A stretch of DNA of 64,000 bases from Hartmannibacter diazotrophicus (GTDB lineage Bacteria > Pseudomonadota > Alphaproteobacteria > Rhizobiales > Pleomorphomonadaceae). This document shows positions 39,397-48,477 of the stretch, one piece after another. The translations under genes and the position numbers were made by a program. The notes under the pieces were generated by a model. That model saw only the letters and a program-made list of their open reading frames with translations, searched no databases and was not told the DNA's origin. Each line of letters starts with the position of its first letter. Positions within the stretch are counted from its first letter, which is position 1. The DNA is taken from assembly GCF_900231165.1 (NCBI RefSeq), contig NZ_LT960614.1, forward strand, positions 5,162,001-5,226,000. The letters are read 5' to 3'.

Positions 39397-41172
39397 TCAG
39401 GCCGCCTGAGCCTGAAGCCAGAGCTCCAGTGTTGCAACCTGCCAGAGTTCCGATCCGCCAAGCGGCGTGATCGCGTCCTTGGGGTTGGCGATGAGGTCGT
39501 CCACATAGGACTGGTTGAAGATGCCCCGCTCGCGTGCGGCCTGGGACCCGAGCGCATCGCGCACCATGTCCAGCACGTCGCCCTCGATGTATTTCAGCGC
39601 CGGCACCGGGAAATAGCCCTTCTTCCGGTCGATGACCTCGCTCGGCAGAATGCGCCGGGCAACGTCCTTCAGCACCTTCTTGCCGCCGGCATCGACCTTG
39701 TGGCGCGGCGGAATTCTGGCTGCCAGTTCGACCAGCTCATGGTCGAGGAACGGCACGCGCGCCTCCAGCCCGAAGGCCATGGTCATGTTGTCGACGCGCT
39801 TGACCGGATCATCCACCAGCATCACGGTGGAATCGAGGCGAAGCGCCTTGTCGACGGCATCCTCCGCGCCGGCCATGCCCATATGCGCGGCCACGAAGGC
39901 GCGGCTTTCGTCACGGCCAGTGAGATACTCCGGCGAAAGCTGGCGGCTGAGCGCCGCATGATCCCGGTCGAAGAAGACTTTTGCATAGTCGCCCACCGGG
40001 TCGTTGGCGCCGGCAAGCGGCGGATACCAGTGATAGCCGGCGAAGACCTCGTCGGCGCCCTGGCCGCTCTGGACCACCGTCACATGCTTGGCGACTTCCT
40101 TGGAGAGGAGATAGAAGCCGACGTTGTCGTAGGAGACCATCGGTTCGGACTGCGCCGCAAAGACGCCGGGCAGCGCCGCGATCATGTCGCGCGAGGGCAC
40201 GAAGATGCGGGTGTGATCGGTCTCGTAGCGCCTGGCGATGATGTCGGAGTATTTGAACTCGTCGCCTTCCATGCCGTTGACGCTTTCAAAGCCGACCGAG
40301 AAGGTCTTGAGGCCTTTCTGCCCAGCCTCGGCGAGCAGCGCGACGATGAGGCTGGAATCGACGCCGCCCGACAGCAGTACGCCGACCGGAACGTCGGCGA
40401 CGATGCGCCGTTCCACCGCCTTGCGAAGGGCCGCGAGCACCTGATCCTGCCAGTCCTCGGCCGAGACCCGCTCTTCCTCCGCGCCGCGGCTGAAGTCGAG
40501 GCGCCAGTAGACGCTGTCCTTGAAGGAGCCGTCCGGCTCGACGACGCGGATGGTCGCCGGCGGCAGCTTGCGGATGCCCTTGAGGATGGTGTGGGGCGCC
40601 GGCACGACCGCATGGAAGCTCATGTAGTGATGCAGCGCCACGGGATCGACGGAGGTATCGATACCGCCGGATTTCACCAGCGCGGGAAGCGAGGAGGCAA
40701 AGCGCAGCTTGCCGGGAAGCTCCGCGAGATAGAGCGGCTTGATGCCGAAGCGGTCGCGCGCCAGCACCACGCGGCCGCTGTCGCGCTCGGCGATCGCGAA
40801 GGCGAACATGCCGTGGAAGCGCTCCACGCAGGTTGGCCCCCAAGCGTGATAGGCCTTGAGGATGACTTCCGTGTCGCCGCCCGAGAAGAAGCGGTAGCCC
40901 TTGGCTTCCAGGTCGGCGCGCAATTCGCGATAGTTGTAGATGCAGCCGTTGAAGGCGATGGACAGGCCGAGATCGGCATCCACCATCGGCTGCTGCGAGC
41001 GTTCGGAGAGATCGAGGATCTTCAGCCGTCGGTGGCCGAGCGCTGCCCGGCCGCGGGCGATGATGCCGCTGGCGTCCGGTCCGCGTGGAATCATGGCGTC
41101 ATTCATCCGGGCCAGCGCGCCGACATCGGCCTGGCTGCCGTCGAAGGTCAATTCACCACAAATTCCGCACAT
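39397..41172 (-). CDS. N-acetylglutaminylglutamine amidotransferase (asparagine synthase-like)
   Basis: This enzyme amidates N-acetylglutaminylglutamine to NAGGN, a dipeptide osmolyte. In 591 aa the N-terminal class II glutamine amidotransferase domain begins with catalytic Cys2 (MCGICGEL). It contains RGPDASG, GHRRLKILD, FNGCIYNY and GGDTEVILKAY. The C-terminal AsnB-type synthetase domain has the PP-loop LSGGVDSSL and VVQSGQGADEVFAGY. ATG 41172 is required to expose Cys2 after Met removal; the longer frame to 41226 would not. It is the first gene of the operon with ngg. The M42-type peptidase often linked to these genes is not present. Confidence 0.93.
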   Translation of the reverse strand: MCGICGELTFDGSQADVGALARMNDAMIPRGPDASGIIARGRAALGHRRLKILDLSERSQQPMVDADLGLSIAFNGCIYNYRELRADLEAKGYRFFSGGDTEVILKAYHAWGPTCVERFHGMFAFAIAERDSGRVVLARDRFGIKPLYLAELPGKLRFASSLPALVKSGGIDTSVDPVALHHYMSFHAVVPAPHTILKGIRKLPPATIRVVEPDGSFKDSVYWRLDFSRGAEEERVSAEDWQDQVLAALRKAVERRIVADVPVGVLLSGGVDSSLIVALLAEAGQKGLKTFSVGFESVNGMEGDEFKYSDIIARRYETDHTRIFVPSRDMIAALPGVFAAQSEPMVSYDNVGFYLLSKEVAKHVTVVQSGQGADEVFAGYHWYPPLAGANDPVGDYAKVFFDRDHAALSRQLSPEYLTGRDESRAFVAAHMGMAGAEDAVDKALRLDSTVMLVDDPVKRVDNMTMAFGLEARVPFLDHELVELAARIPPRHKVDAGGKKVLKDVARRILPSEVIDRKKGYFPVPALKYIEGDVLDMVRDALGSQAARERGIFNQSYVDDLIANPKDAITPLGGSELWQVATLELWLQAQAA

Positions 41173-41632
41173 GCGAGCTTGCCTCTCTGGTCTCCGTATT
41201 CGGTTGCGGCCTGTGTATAGACGCAAATCGGATGCCGCAACCCCGCCGGCCGATCGTTGTGAGCCGAAACGGCAGAATATCCGTCGTTCATGCGGGCCGA
41301 AAGCAACGTTGATCCGATATCGGTGGCCGGCGAATACTGTTGAACGATTCGTTACATATTTTCGTCACATCTGCCAATGGAACGAATTAATCTCGGGAAT
41401 TGCTCATCGATTGAGCAAATTGATCTATCACCTGACAAAATTCCGCATGTCGCCGCGGTGCGCGCGGTGCATTGGCGCGAATTTGGTCAGATCGATATGT
41501 CGGGGAGAAGACGTCCGGAGCCTGAAATGGTTCCGTATTTTTTGACAATGCCGGCGCGAGCGGGCGTTTGAACACGCGTATCGCCGTCAACGCGCGGCAT
41601 TGGCGATCGGATACCGGCCGGTCATGCGGCGC
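41173..41632. other. AT-rich intergenic region upstream of NAGGN operon
   Basis: This 460-bp gap is AT-rich from about 41330 to 41560. It includes a 7-bp inverted repeat (41400-41418) listed separately. Frames here are short and unconserved. The promoter of the NAGGN operon is expected within. Confidence 0.5.
41400..41418. promoter_or_regulatory. Operator-like palindrome upstream of NAGGN operon
   Basis: TTGCTCA (41400-41406) and TGAGCAA (41412-41418) form a perfect inverted repeat with the 5-bp spacer TCGAT. It lies about 230 bp upstream of the amidotransferase start in an AT-rich region. The binding protein is unknown. Confidence 0.4.
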
Positions 41633-42118
41633 TCAGGCGACGTCCTGCTGCACCTGCCAGATGTTCTGGCGGTTGCGCACTTCGCGCGGAGCAGGGCCGA
41701 AATAGGTCGGCGTCTTGACGAAGTCGCGCGGGGCGATGACGACGCTCTGGATCCGCTGGTAGAGCGATTTCGCCGAAATCGGCTTGCAGAGCAGTTCGTG
41801 GATGCCGAGGCGGCGTGCCTCGACGATGCGGCTGCGCTCGGTGTGTCCCGTCACCATGATGATCGGGATATAGGCGAAAGGATTCTTCGGCGTGCGGATC
41901 ATGCGCACCATGTCGGCGCCGTCGAGGATCGGCATCACCCAGTCGAGGATCAGGATGTCGGGGTTGGCCCGGTCCATGGCTTCGAGGCCCGAGGCGCCGT
42001 CTTCGGCCTCGACGATGCGGCGGGCGCCGAAGCCCTGCAGCATGGTACGCAGGATCGTGCGCATGTAGGCGCTATCCTCCACGACGAGAAACGTCAGGGA
42101 TGAAAGATCGAGCTGCAC
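41633..42118 (-). CDS. Single-domain response regulator (CheY-like)
   Basis: This 161-aa receiver protein has no recognisable output domain. The acidic pocket VVEDS is at 12-16, the phospho-acceptor is D59 in LILDWVMP, the Thr switch is in MVTGHT, and the conserved Lys is in CKPIS. A 35-residue C-terminal extension (FVKTPTYFGP, REVRNRQNIW) is typical of a group of alphaproteobacterial stand-alone receivers. The partner kinase is not nearby. It is divergent from hemA, separated by 467 bp. Confidence 0.88.
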   Translation of the reverse strand: MQLDLSSLTFLVVEDSAYMRTILRTMLQGFGARRIVEAEDGASGLEAMDRANPDILILDWVMPILDGADMVRMIRTPKNPFAYIPIIMVTGHTERSRIVEARRLGIHELLCKPISAKSLYQRIQSVVIAPRDFVKTPTYFGPAPREVRNRQNIWQVQQDVA

Positions 42119-42585
42119 CGCGATACCCTTTGCCTGCCGATAGTCCGGACGACAGCGCGGCGGTTCGGGCCGAAGGAGCCGCCTGTCGCTGTGCGTCAGT
42201 TGTCATGGGGTCTGCCGGTCCGCCTTGCGCAGGGCTTTTCCCATGGCCTCACAAGAGTGGCTCGAAATGGTGAAGAAGCCGTTAGGCCGCAGCGCCTTCC
42301 GCAGCACCGGGAGACGGTTAAGACCCGTTGGCTGCGGTTTTATCGGCAGGATGATTGATCCGGATCAAGGAAGGATCGATGCGGATCGCTAGGATTGGCC
42401 GCACATTCGGACAAGGCCGACAGGTATGCACATTGCGGCGGACGGGCCGCTCGTGCACATTATAGGGGTTCCAGGCTTTCGATGCGGCAAAGCGGCGCTA
42501 GGGCGTTTTGTCAACCCGACAGGGTTTCGACAAGCATGGTGAGGCGCTATATGATGTCCGCGATCTGGAGGTAGCAGACACCGTT
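42119..42585. other. Divergent regulatory region upstream of hemA
   Basis: The 467-bp spacer contains a perfect FNR/FixK-type palindrome (42355-42368). No coding frame was supported; the frame of hemA extends upstream to 42508, but the added residues do not resemble 5-aminolevulinate synthases. Confidence 0.6.
42355..42368. promoter_or_regulatory. FNR/FixK-type box upstream of hemA
   Basis: TTGATCCGGATCAA is a perfect palindrome that matches TTGAT-N4-ATCAA. It is about 218 bp upstream of the hemA ATG. FnrL control of hemA is known in Rhodobacter; its operation here is inferred. Confidence 0.75.
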
Positions 42586-43854
42586 ATGAATTACGACGCG
42601 ATTTTCGAGAACGCCGTGGCCGCCCTGAAGGACGAGCAGCGTTACCGGGTTTTTGCTGATCTGGAGCGCGTGGCAGGTAAGTTCCCCAAGGCCCTGTGGC
42701 GACGCGACGACGAAACGCGCGAAATCACGGTCTGGTGCTCCAACGACTATCTGGGCATGGGCCAGAACCCCAAGGTCATCGGGGCGCTGAACGACACGGC
42801 GACGCGCATGGGCGCCGGCGCCGGCGGCACGCGCAACATCTCTGGCACGACCCATCCGCTGGTGCAGCTCGAAGCCGAACTTGCCGACCTCCACGGCAAG
42901 GAAGCCGGTCTCGTCTTCACCTCCGGCTTCGTCTCCAACGAGGCCGCGATCTCGACCATCGCCCGCCTGCTGCCCGACTGCCTCATTCTCTCCGACGCCC
43001 TGAACCATGCCTCGATGATCGCGGGCGTGCGCAATTCAGGCGTCTCCAAGCAGGTCTTCCGGCACAACGACCTTGAGCATCTGGAAGACCTCCTGCGTCA
43101 GGCAGGGCCCGACCGGGCCAAGCTGATCGTCTTTGAATCGGTCTATTCGATGGACGGCGACATCGCCCCGATCGAGCAGATCGCCGATCTCGCCGACAAA
43201 TACGGCGCGATGACTTATATCGACGAGGTTCATGCGGTCGGCATGTATGGCCCGCGCGGCGCCGGCATCTGCGAGCGTGACGGCGTCATGGACCGCATCG
43301 ACATGATCGAGGGCACGTTGGCGAAAGCCTTCGGTGTCGTCGGCGGCTATATCACCGGCAAGGCGGCGCTCATCGACGCGGTGCGTTCGTACGCGCCGGG
43401 CTTCATCTTCACGACCTCGCTTCCCCCCGCGATCTGCGCGGCGGCGACGGCCTCGATCCGCCATCTCAAGGCCTCGACCGCCGAGCGCGAGCAGCATCAG
43501 CGCCAAGCGACGCACACCAAGGCCGTTCTCGCCTCGGCCGGCCTGCCGGTGATGCCGAGCGAGACCCATATCGTGCCGCTGCTCGTCGGCGATCCCGACA
43601 AGTGCAAGCGCGCCTCCGACATGCTGCTCGAAAAGCACGGCATCTACATCCAGCCGATCAACTATCCGACGGTGCCGCGCGGCACGGAGCGTCTTCGCAT
43701 CACGCCGACGCCGCTCCACGACGACAGCCTGATCGAGCATCTCGCCGACGCGCTCATCGACGTCTGGCAGGCGCTGGAGCTTCCCTTCGAAACGCCGAAG
43801 CCGATGGCCGACGGCCGCATCCGCCAGCAGATTTTCCGCGCCGCGGGCGGCTGA
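42586..43854 (+). CDS. hemA: 5-aminolevulinate synthase
   Basis: This enzyme condenses glycine with succinyl-CoA to 5-aminolevulinate, the first step of heme synthesis by the C4 (Shemin) pathway of Alphaproteobacteria. It is 422 aa, with the PLP lysine K247 in [14 protein letters not shown], as expected. Other family blocks are [35 protein letters not shown] and [15 protein letters not shown] 42586 gives the canonical [12 protein letters not shown]-terminus; GGAGG lies upstream with a long spacer. A terminator follows the gene and an FNR-type box precedes it, consistent with oxygen-dependent heme supply for the nearby cbb3 oxidase. Confidence 0.97.
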   Translation: MNYDAIFENAVAALKDEQRYRVFADLERVAGKFPKALWRRDDETREITVWCSNDYLGMGQNPKVIGALNDTATRMGAGAGGTRNISGTTHPLVQLEAELADLHGKEAGLVFTSGFVSNEAAISTIARLLPDCLILSDALNHASMIAGVRNSGVSKQVFRHNDLEHLEDLLRQAGPDRAKLIVFESVYSMDGDIAPIEQIADLADKYGAMTYIDEVHAVGMYGPRGAGICERDGVMDRIDMIEGTLAKAFGVVGGYITGKAALIDAVRSYAPGFIFTTSLPPAICAAATASIRHLKASTAEREQHQRQATHTKAVLASAGLPVMPSETHIVPLLVGDPDKCKRASDMLLEKHGIYIQPINYPTVPRGTERLRITPTPLHDDSLIEHLADALIDVWQALELPFETPKPMADGRIRQQIFRAAGG

Positions 43855-43883
43855 CGCATCGGTTCGGTTCCAGGATCTTGCAG

Positions 43884-43910
43884 GGCCCCGGCGAAAACCG
43901 GGGCCTTTTG
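43884..43910 (+). terminator. Intrinsic terminator after hemA
   Basis: GGCCCCGG (43884-43891) pairs with CCGGGGCC (43898-43905) across CGAAAA, followed by TTTTG. Confidence 0.85.
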
Positions 43911-44078
43911 CATCCCGTCTCCGGCAAGACGATCCCTCAGCCGGAGACTGCGCCCGGCAATCCTCGTCCTCTATTGGGATTTTGACAGGCATTGCGCGCT
44001 CAATGGCTTGATTTTCAGTCATTTTCCCGATGAACATGAGACCGTCGTCGACGCGGAAGCGGTCCCCCTGGAGGTGCA

Positions 44079-45149
44079 ATGGCTGAGTCTTTTCCCGTGG
44101 CTGTGTTCGACGGCCATAACGACACGCTCCTGCGTCTCATCGAAAAGATGACGAATGACCCGGTCGCCGATTTCATCCGCGGCGACGGGCTTGGCCATAT
44201 CGACCTGCCGCGGGCCAGAAAGGGCGGGCTTGCCGGCGGCTTCTTCGCCTGTTTCAGTCCCTCTCCTCGCTCGGGCTCCGGTTTCGCCGATGGCATGTCG
44301 GGGGCAAGCTACGACGTGCCGCTGCCGCCAAGGCTCGACGAGGCGGTTGCCCGCCGCTATGTCGCCCGCATGATCTCGCTGTTGGCGCGCATCGAGCGCC
44401 ACTCCGAGGGCGCCTTGCGCGTCTGCCGCAGCGGTCGGGAGGTCCGGGCGGCCATTGCGGAGGGTGTCTTCGCCGTCCTCCTGCATATCGAGGGCGCCGA
44501 GGCGATCGACCCGGAGCTTGCCATGCTGGACGTGCTCCATGCGGCCGGACTGCGCTCGCTCGGTCCGGTCTGGAGCCGGCCGACGATCTTCGGCGAGGGC
44601 GTGCCCTTCCGCTTTCCCGCAACGCCCGACATCGGCGGCGGCCTCACCGAGGCCGGCAAGGCGCTGGTGAAGCGCTGCAACGAACTCGGCATTCTCGTCG
44701 ATCTTTCCCATCTCAACGCTGCCGGTTTCGACGATGTGGCATCCCTCACCGATGCGCCGCTTGTCGCCACCCATTCCAACGCCCATGCGCTTTGCCCGCA
44801 TGCGCGCAACCTGACGGACGCCCAGCTTGCGGCGATCGGCGCGTCGAAGGGCATGGTGGGGCTGAATTTCGCCACCGCCTTCCTGCGCGAGGACGGCCAG
44901 ATGGACCGCCGCACGCCGCTGGAGACGATGCTGCGTCACCTCGATCACCTGGTCGAAAAGGCGGGCGAGGACTGCGTCGGGCTGGGATCGGATTTCGACG
45001 GCGCGGAAATCCCGCAGGAGATCCGCGATGTGGCGGGCCTGCCGCATCTCGTTGCCGCGATGCGGGCGCATGGCTACGGCGAGCCGTTGATCCGCAAGAT
45101 CTGCCTGGAAAACTGGCTCGGCGTCATCGACCGGACGTTGAAGGACTGA
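44079..45149 (+). CDS. Membrane dipeptidase (peptidase family M19)
   Basis: This is a zinc dipeptidase of the renal-dipeptidase family with 356 aa. The N-terminal metal motif HND is in VFDGHNDTLLR (residues about 11-16). The bridging Glu is in LLHIEGAEAI, the later His ligands are in VDLSHLN and VATHSNAHAL, and GLGSDFDGAEIP closes the site. No signal peptide is apparent, so it is probably cytoplasmic despite the family name. ATG 44079 has GGAGG upstream. Its 3' end overlaps the convergent FG-GAP lipoprotein gene by 26 bp. Confidence 0.92.
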   Translation: MAESFPVAVFDGHNDTLLRLIEKMTNDPVADFIRGDGLGHIDLPRARKGGLAGGFFACFSPSPRSGSGFADGMSGASYDVPLPPRLDEAVARRYVARMISLLARIERHSEGALRVCRSGREVRAAIAEGVFAVLLHIEGAEAIDPELAMLDVLHAAGLRSLGPVWSRPTIFGEGVPFRFPATPDIGGGLTEAGKALVKRCNELGILVDLSHLNAAGFDDVASLTDAPLVATHSNAHALCPHARNLTDAQLAAIGASKGMVGLNFATAFLREDGQMDRRTPLETMLRHLDHLVEKAGEDCVGLGSDFDGAEIPQEIRDVAGLPHLVAAMRAHGYGEPLIRKICLENWLGVIDRTLKD

Positions 45150-46026
45150 GGACGATCCGCGCGACCGTTCCGCTCTCCATCGGAACGGAAAGAACGGGGC
45201 CGTCACCAGAGGCCGCGAGAGCGAAATCGCCGTCGGCTGGCGCGGGAAGGCGATAGCGAGCGATCTCCCGGGCTCGCCCTCCGGCGAAGGACAGGGCGCG
45301 TATGGTCGTGCGCGCGCCATCGGGGACGATCAGATCGGCGATGCCGTCTCCGTCGACATCGGCAATGGCGCTCATGGCCGTATGCGGCGATCCGAGCCGG
45401 TGATTGGCGACGTCCTCGACCGTTGCGACCTGTCGCAGGGCGCCGCCGGAATAGGTCCAGACCTGCAGTTGCTTGACGAGATGCGGCATGGCGACGAAGG
45501 CAATCTCGGACCTGCCGTCGCCGGTAAGGTCGGCGATGCCCGCCGGATCGAGCCAGCGGCGCGGCTGGCCGATAGAGGGCGTCTTCGCCTTCAGCCGGAC
45601 CGCGTCGCCCGCAACGCCATAGACCGCCAGCGACGCGCCCTCGGTGAGCGATGTGAGGACCAGGACGATCTCGCTGCGGCCGTCTCCGTCGAGGTCCGCC
45701 AGCCTCGGCATTCGGTCCTCGAAGACGTGGCTTTCATCGAGCATCAGGTCGAGGCGCCTGCCGTCGGTCATGACGGCGCGAAGGCCGCCGGCTTCCGCCT
45801 CGTTGCCGCGAACGTAGTGCTGGTATCGGGTCGTCGGGGCGATCAGCTCCGCCCGGGCGATGTCCTGGTGGCCCTGCGCCGCCAGCGTTTCGGGAACGAG
45901 GTCACCCGACGCCATGCAGGCGGTGAGACCGAGCATCGAGACAAGCAAGACGGCAAGGCAACGGCGGAATCCAGGGCAAGTTGGGACGCGCAAAGGGCTC
46001 GCCGCCTTACGGTTCCTGGTCGTCAT
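45124..46026 (-). CDS. FG-GAP/VCBS-repeat lipoprotein overlapping ccoS
   Basis: This is a predicted exported lipoprotein of 300 aa. A basic N-terminus and hydrophobic core are followed by the lipobox LTAC with Cys37. Three calcium-loop-like FG-GAP units are visible: DLDGDGRSEI (111-120), DLTGDGRSEI (166-175) and DVDGDGIADL (223-232). These suggest a small beta-propeller. The start ATG at 46026 lies inside ccoS, overlapping its last 20 bp, so translation is probably coupled to the ccoGHIS operon. No function is known. A role in oxidase assembly or copper handling is only suggested by position. The frame is open upstream to 46146, but that part is antisense-like and basic. Confidence 0.8.
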   Translation of the reverse strand: MTTRNRKAASPLRVPTCPGFRRCLAVLLVSMLGLTACMASGDLVPETLAAQGHQDIARAELIAPTTRYQHYVRGNEAEAGGLRAVMTDGRRLDLMLDESHVFEDRMPRLADLDGDGRSEIVLVLTSLTEGASLAVYGVAGDAVRLKAKTPSIGQPRRWLDPAGIADLTGDGRSEIAFVAMPHLVKQLQVWTYSGGALRQVATVEDVANHRLGSPHTAMSAIADVDGDGIADLIVPDGARTTIRALSFAGGRAREIARYRLPAPADGDFALAASGDGPVLSVPMESGTVARIVLSPSTSGR

Positions 46027-46156
46027 CGTCGAGGATGCGCCACTTCGCCCCTTCCAGATCCTCGTACTGACCGCTCCTGAGCGACCAGAGGAAGGCGCCG
46101 AGACCGAGCAGGCCGAGCGAAATGGCGATCGGGATGAGATAGACAAGAACGTTCAT
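46007..46156 (-). CDS. ccoS: Cbb3-type cytochrome oxidase assembly protein CcoS
   Basis: This is a small single-span membrane protein of 49 aa needed for cofactor insertion into the cbb3 oxidase. It begins MNVLVYLIPIAISLGLLGLG and continues AFLWSLRSGQYEDLEG, the CcoS/FixS signature, ending in an acidic tail (DDDDQEP). The ATG at 46156 follows the ccoI stop by 6 bp. The stop (46007-46009) lies inside the following lipoprotein gene. Confidence 0.93.
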   Translation of the reverse strand: MNVLVYLIPIAISLGLLGLGAFLWSLRSGQYEDLEGAKWRILDDDDQEP

Positions 46157-46162
46157 CGGCTT

Positions 46163-48472
46163 TCAGCTTCCGACAGGTGCCGACGCTGCAATCCGCTTGG
46201 GAGAGGCGCTGACGGTGATGGGCTGCATCCTGCTCTGCCCAGAGCCGAGCCGCAAGCGGAGTGCGTTGACGGTCACCACCAGCGACGAGCCGGACATGGC
46301 GAGCGCCGCGATCAGCGGGGTCACATGGCCGGAGACGGCAATAGGCACCGCGATCATGTTGTAGACGGCCGCGATCCAGAGGTTTTGCCGCATGGCGCCA
46401 AGCGCCCGCCGCGAAGCGCTGATCGCCTCGGGGATCGGCTTCAGCGCCTCGCCGAGGAAGACGGCATCGGCCGCCGCCTGGGTTAGCGACGTCGCCGTGA
46501 CCGGCGCCATGGAAACATGCGCGGCGGCAAGCGAGGGAGCGTCGTTGAGGCCGTCGCCGATCATCAGCACCTTGCGGCCCTCGGCCTTCAGCGCTTCCAG
46601 CCGCTCGATCTTGGCGGCGGGCGTCATGCCGCCCCGGAACGTGGAGAGCCCCAGCGCCTCGGCGGCTCGCCGGACGGCCTCGGGCGTGTCGCCGGAGAGG
46701 ATCTCGACCGCAAGACCGCTGGCCTGAAGTCGCCCGATGACCTCGCGCGCGTCGCTGCGCAGTGTCTGGGCGAAGGCAAAGAGGGAGGGTGCGTGGCCGG
46801 TCTCGGCGTAGGCGATGACGGAGGCATCCGGATAGCTGGCCCTGAAGGCGGCAAGCTCGGCCTCGCCGATGCCGCAGAAGTCGGGCCGCCCGAGCCGGCG
46901 CCGGGTGTCGCCGTCCGACCATTCGACGCCTTCGCCGGCGATTTCGCGGGCGTCAGCGATTGTCGTCATGACGCCGCTGGCCTTCGCCAGCGCGTCGGCA
47001 AGCGGATGGCGGCTGGCCCGCGCCAGTTCTCCGGCGCGGCAAAGGACGTCGGGATCGGCCGGAGATGCAAGACGCGTCGAGGGTTCAGTCAGCGTGCCGG
47101 TCTTGTCGAAGACGACCGTGTCGACGCCGGCAAGCCGCTCGATGGCATCGCCCGCGTTGATAAGGACGCCGGAGCGGAAGAGGAGGCCGGCGGTGACCAC
47201 CTGGACCGCCGGAACGGCGAGCGCGATGGCGCAGGGGCAGGTGATGATGAGGACGGCGATGGCCGTCACCAGCGCCTCCTGCCAGCCGGCGCCGATCAGC
47301 AGCCAGCCGGCGAAGGTGGCGGCCGCGGCGGTATGGACGACAGGGGCGTAGGCGCGCGCGACCCGGTCGGCAAGGCGCATCGTCGCCGAGCGGGCTTCGC
47401 TGGCGTTGGCGACAAGGCGCTGGATCTCGGCAAGCAGCGTGTCGCCGGCCGCCGCCGCGACCCGCACGACGAGGGCGCCGGAGAGATTGAGCGTACCGGC
47501 ATGCACCCGCCCGCCGACGCCGGTGCGGGCCGGCATGCTCTCGCCGGTGACGAGGCTGAGATCGAGGTCCGACTGGCCCTCCTCGACGATGCCGTCGACA
47601 GGCACGCGGTCGCCGGGCCGCACGAGAACGCTCTCGCCGGGAAGAACGGCGGAGGCGGGCACCTCGGAAAGCGAGCCGTCGGCGTTGCGGCGGATCGCGG
47701 TCGGGGCGCTGAGGGCGGCCAATGTCTCGGCTTCGACGCCGGTGCGCCGGCGCATGTTCTCGTCGAGAAAACGCCCGACCAGCAGGAAGAAGAGCAGCAT
47801 CAGGGCGCTGTCGAAATAGGCCTCTTCCCCATGGGTCAGCGTGTTGACGAGGGAAAGGCCGGTCGCCAGCAGCACGCCGATCGAGATCGGCACGTCCATG
47901 TTGACCCGGGCGGCCTTCAGCGCCCGCCAGGCGCTGGCAAAGAAGGGCTGGCCGGCATAGGCGATGGCCGGCAGGGCGATCAGTGCCGAAACCCAGTGGA
48001 AGAAGTCGCGCGTTTCCGGCGTGATGTCGGTGACGTTGCCCGACCAGATCGAGATCGACAGCAGCATCACGTTCATGGCGGCAAAGGCCGCAACGCCCAT
48101 GGAGCGCAGGAGCTGGTTGGCAAGGGCGCTCCGCGTGGCGCCTCCGGTGGCCGGATCGAAGGGATGAGCCGCGTAGCCGATCGTCGCGAGCCGGTCGATG
48201 ACCGCATCCGGGTCGGCCTCGCCGGGCTTCCAGCCGAGCGTCAGGCGCCGGTTGGAAAGATTGACGCGTGCCCGCGTGATGCCGGCCATCGGCTGGACGG
48301 CGCGCTCGATTTCACCCATGCAGGCCGCGCAGGTGATCCCGTCGACGGCCAGCTCCATGCGGCAGGTGCCGTCGGGTTCGGAGCGGGCAAAGGCCGCCCA
48401 GTCGCGCGCGATCCGCCCGCTCGTGGCAGGTGGATGCTCGCTTGGTGAACCGGACGCGGCAAGCGCTGACAT
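46163..48472 (-). CDS. ccoI: Copper-transporting P1B-type ATPase CcoI/FixI
   Basis: This is the copper-exporting ATPase that supplies copper for cbb3 oxidase assembly. In 769 aa the N-terminal heavy-metal-associated domain has CAAC (ITCAACMGEIE, about residues 50-60). Eight membrane segments surround the transport motif CPC in IITCPCAIALAVP. The phosphorylation site is FDKTGTLTEP, and the hinge motif GDGLNDAPSLAAAHV is intact. It has a single HMA domain, and the Ala between the cysteines of CAAC is typical of FixI. It starts 5 bp after the ccoH stop, in the ccoGHIS operon. Confidence 0.96.
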   Translation of the reverse strand: MSALAASGSPSEHPPATSGRIARDWAAFARSEPDGTCRMELAVDGITCAACMGEIERAVQPMAGITRARVNLSNRRLTLGWKPGEADPDAVIDRLATIGYAAHPFDPATGGATRSALANQLLRSMGVAAFAAMNVMLLSISIWSGNVTDITPETRDFFHWVSALIALPAIAYAGQPFFASAWRALKAARVNMDVPISIGVLLATGLSLVNTLTHGEEAYFDSALMLLFFLLVGRFLDENMRRRTGVEAETLAALSAPTAIRRNADGSLSEVPASAVLPGESVLVRPGDRVPVDGIVEEGQSDLDLSLVTGESMPARTGVGGRVHAGTLNLSGALVVRVAAAAGDTLLAEIQRLVANASEARSATMRLADRVARAYAPVVHTAAAATFAGWLLIGAGWQEALVTAIAVLIITCPCAIALAVPAVQVVTAGLLFRSGVLINAGDAIERLAGVDTVVFDKTGTLTEPSTRLASPADPDVLCRAGELARASRHPLADALAKASGVMTTIADAREIAGEGVEWSDGDTRRRLGRPDFCGIGEAELAAFRASYPDASVIAYAETGHAPSLFAFAQTLRSDAREVIGRLQASGLAVEILSGDTPEAVRRAAEALGLSTFRGGMTPAAKIERLEALKAEGRKVLMIGDGLNDAPSLAAAHVSMAPVTATSLTQAAADAVFLGEALKPIPEAISASRRALGAMRQNLWIAAVYNMIAVPIAVSGHVTPLIAALAMSGSSLVVTVNALRLRLGSGQSRMQPITVSASPKRIAASAPVGS

Positions 48473-48477
48473 GGACT

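Noticed and set aside
41377-41571. 64-codon plus-strand frame in the AT-rich gap upstream of the NAGGN operon
   Set aside because: No similarity to any family and no ribosome-binding site.
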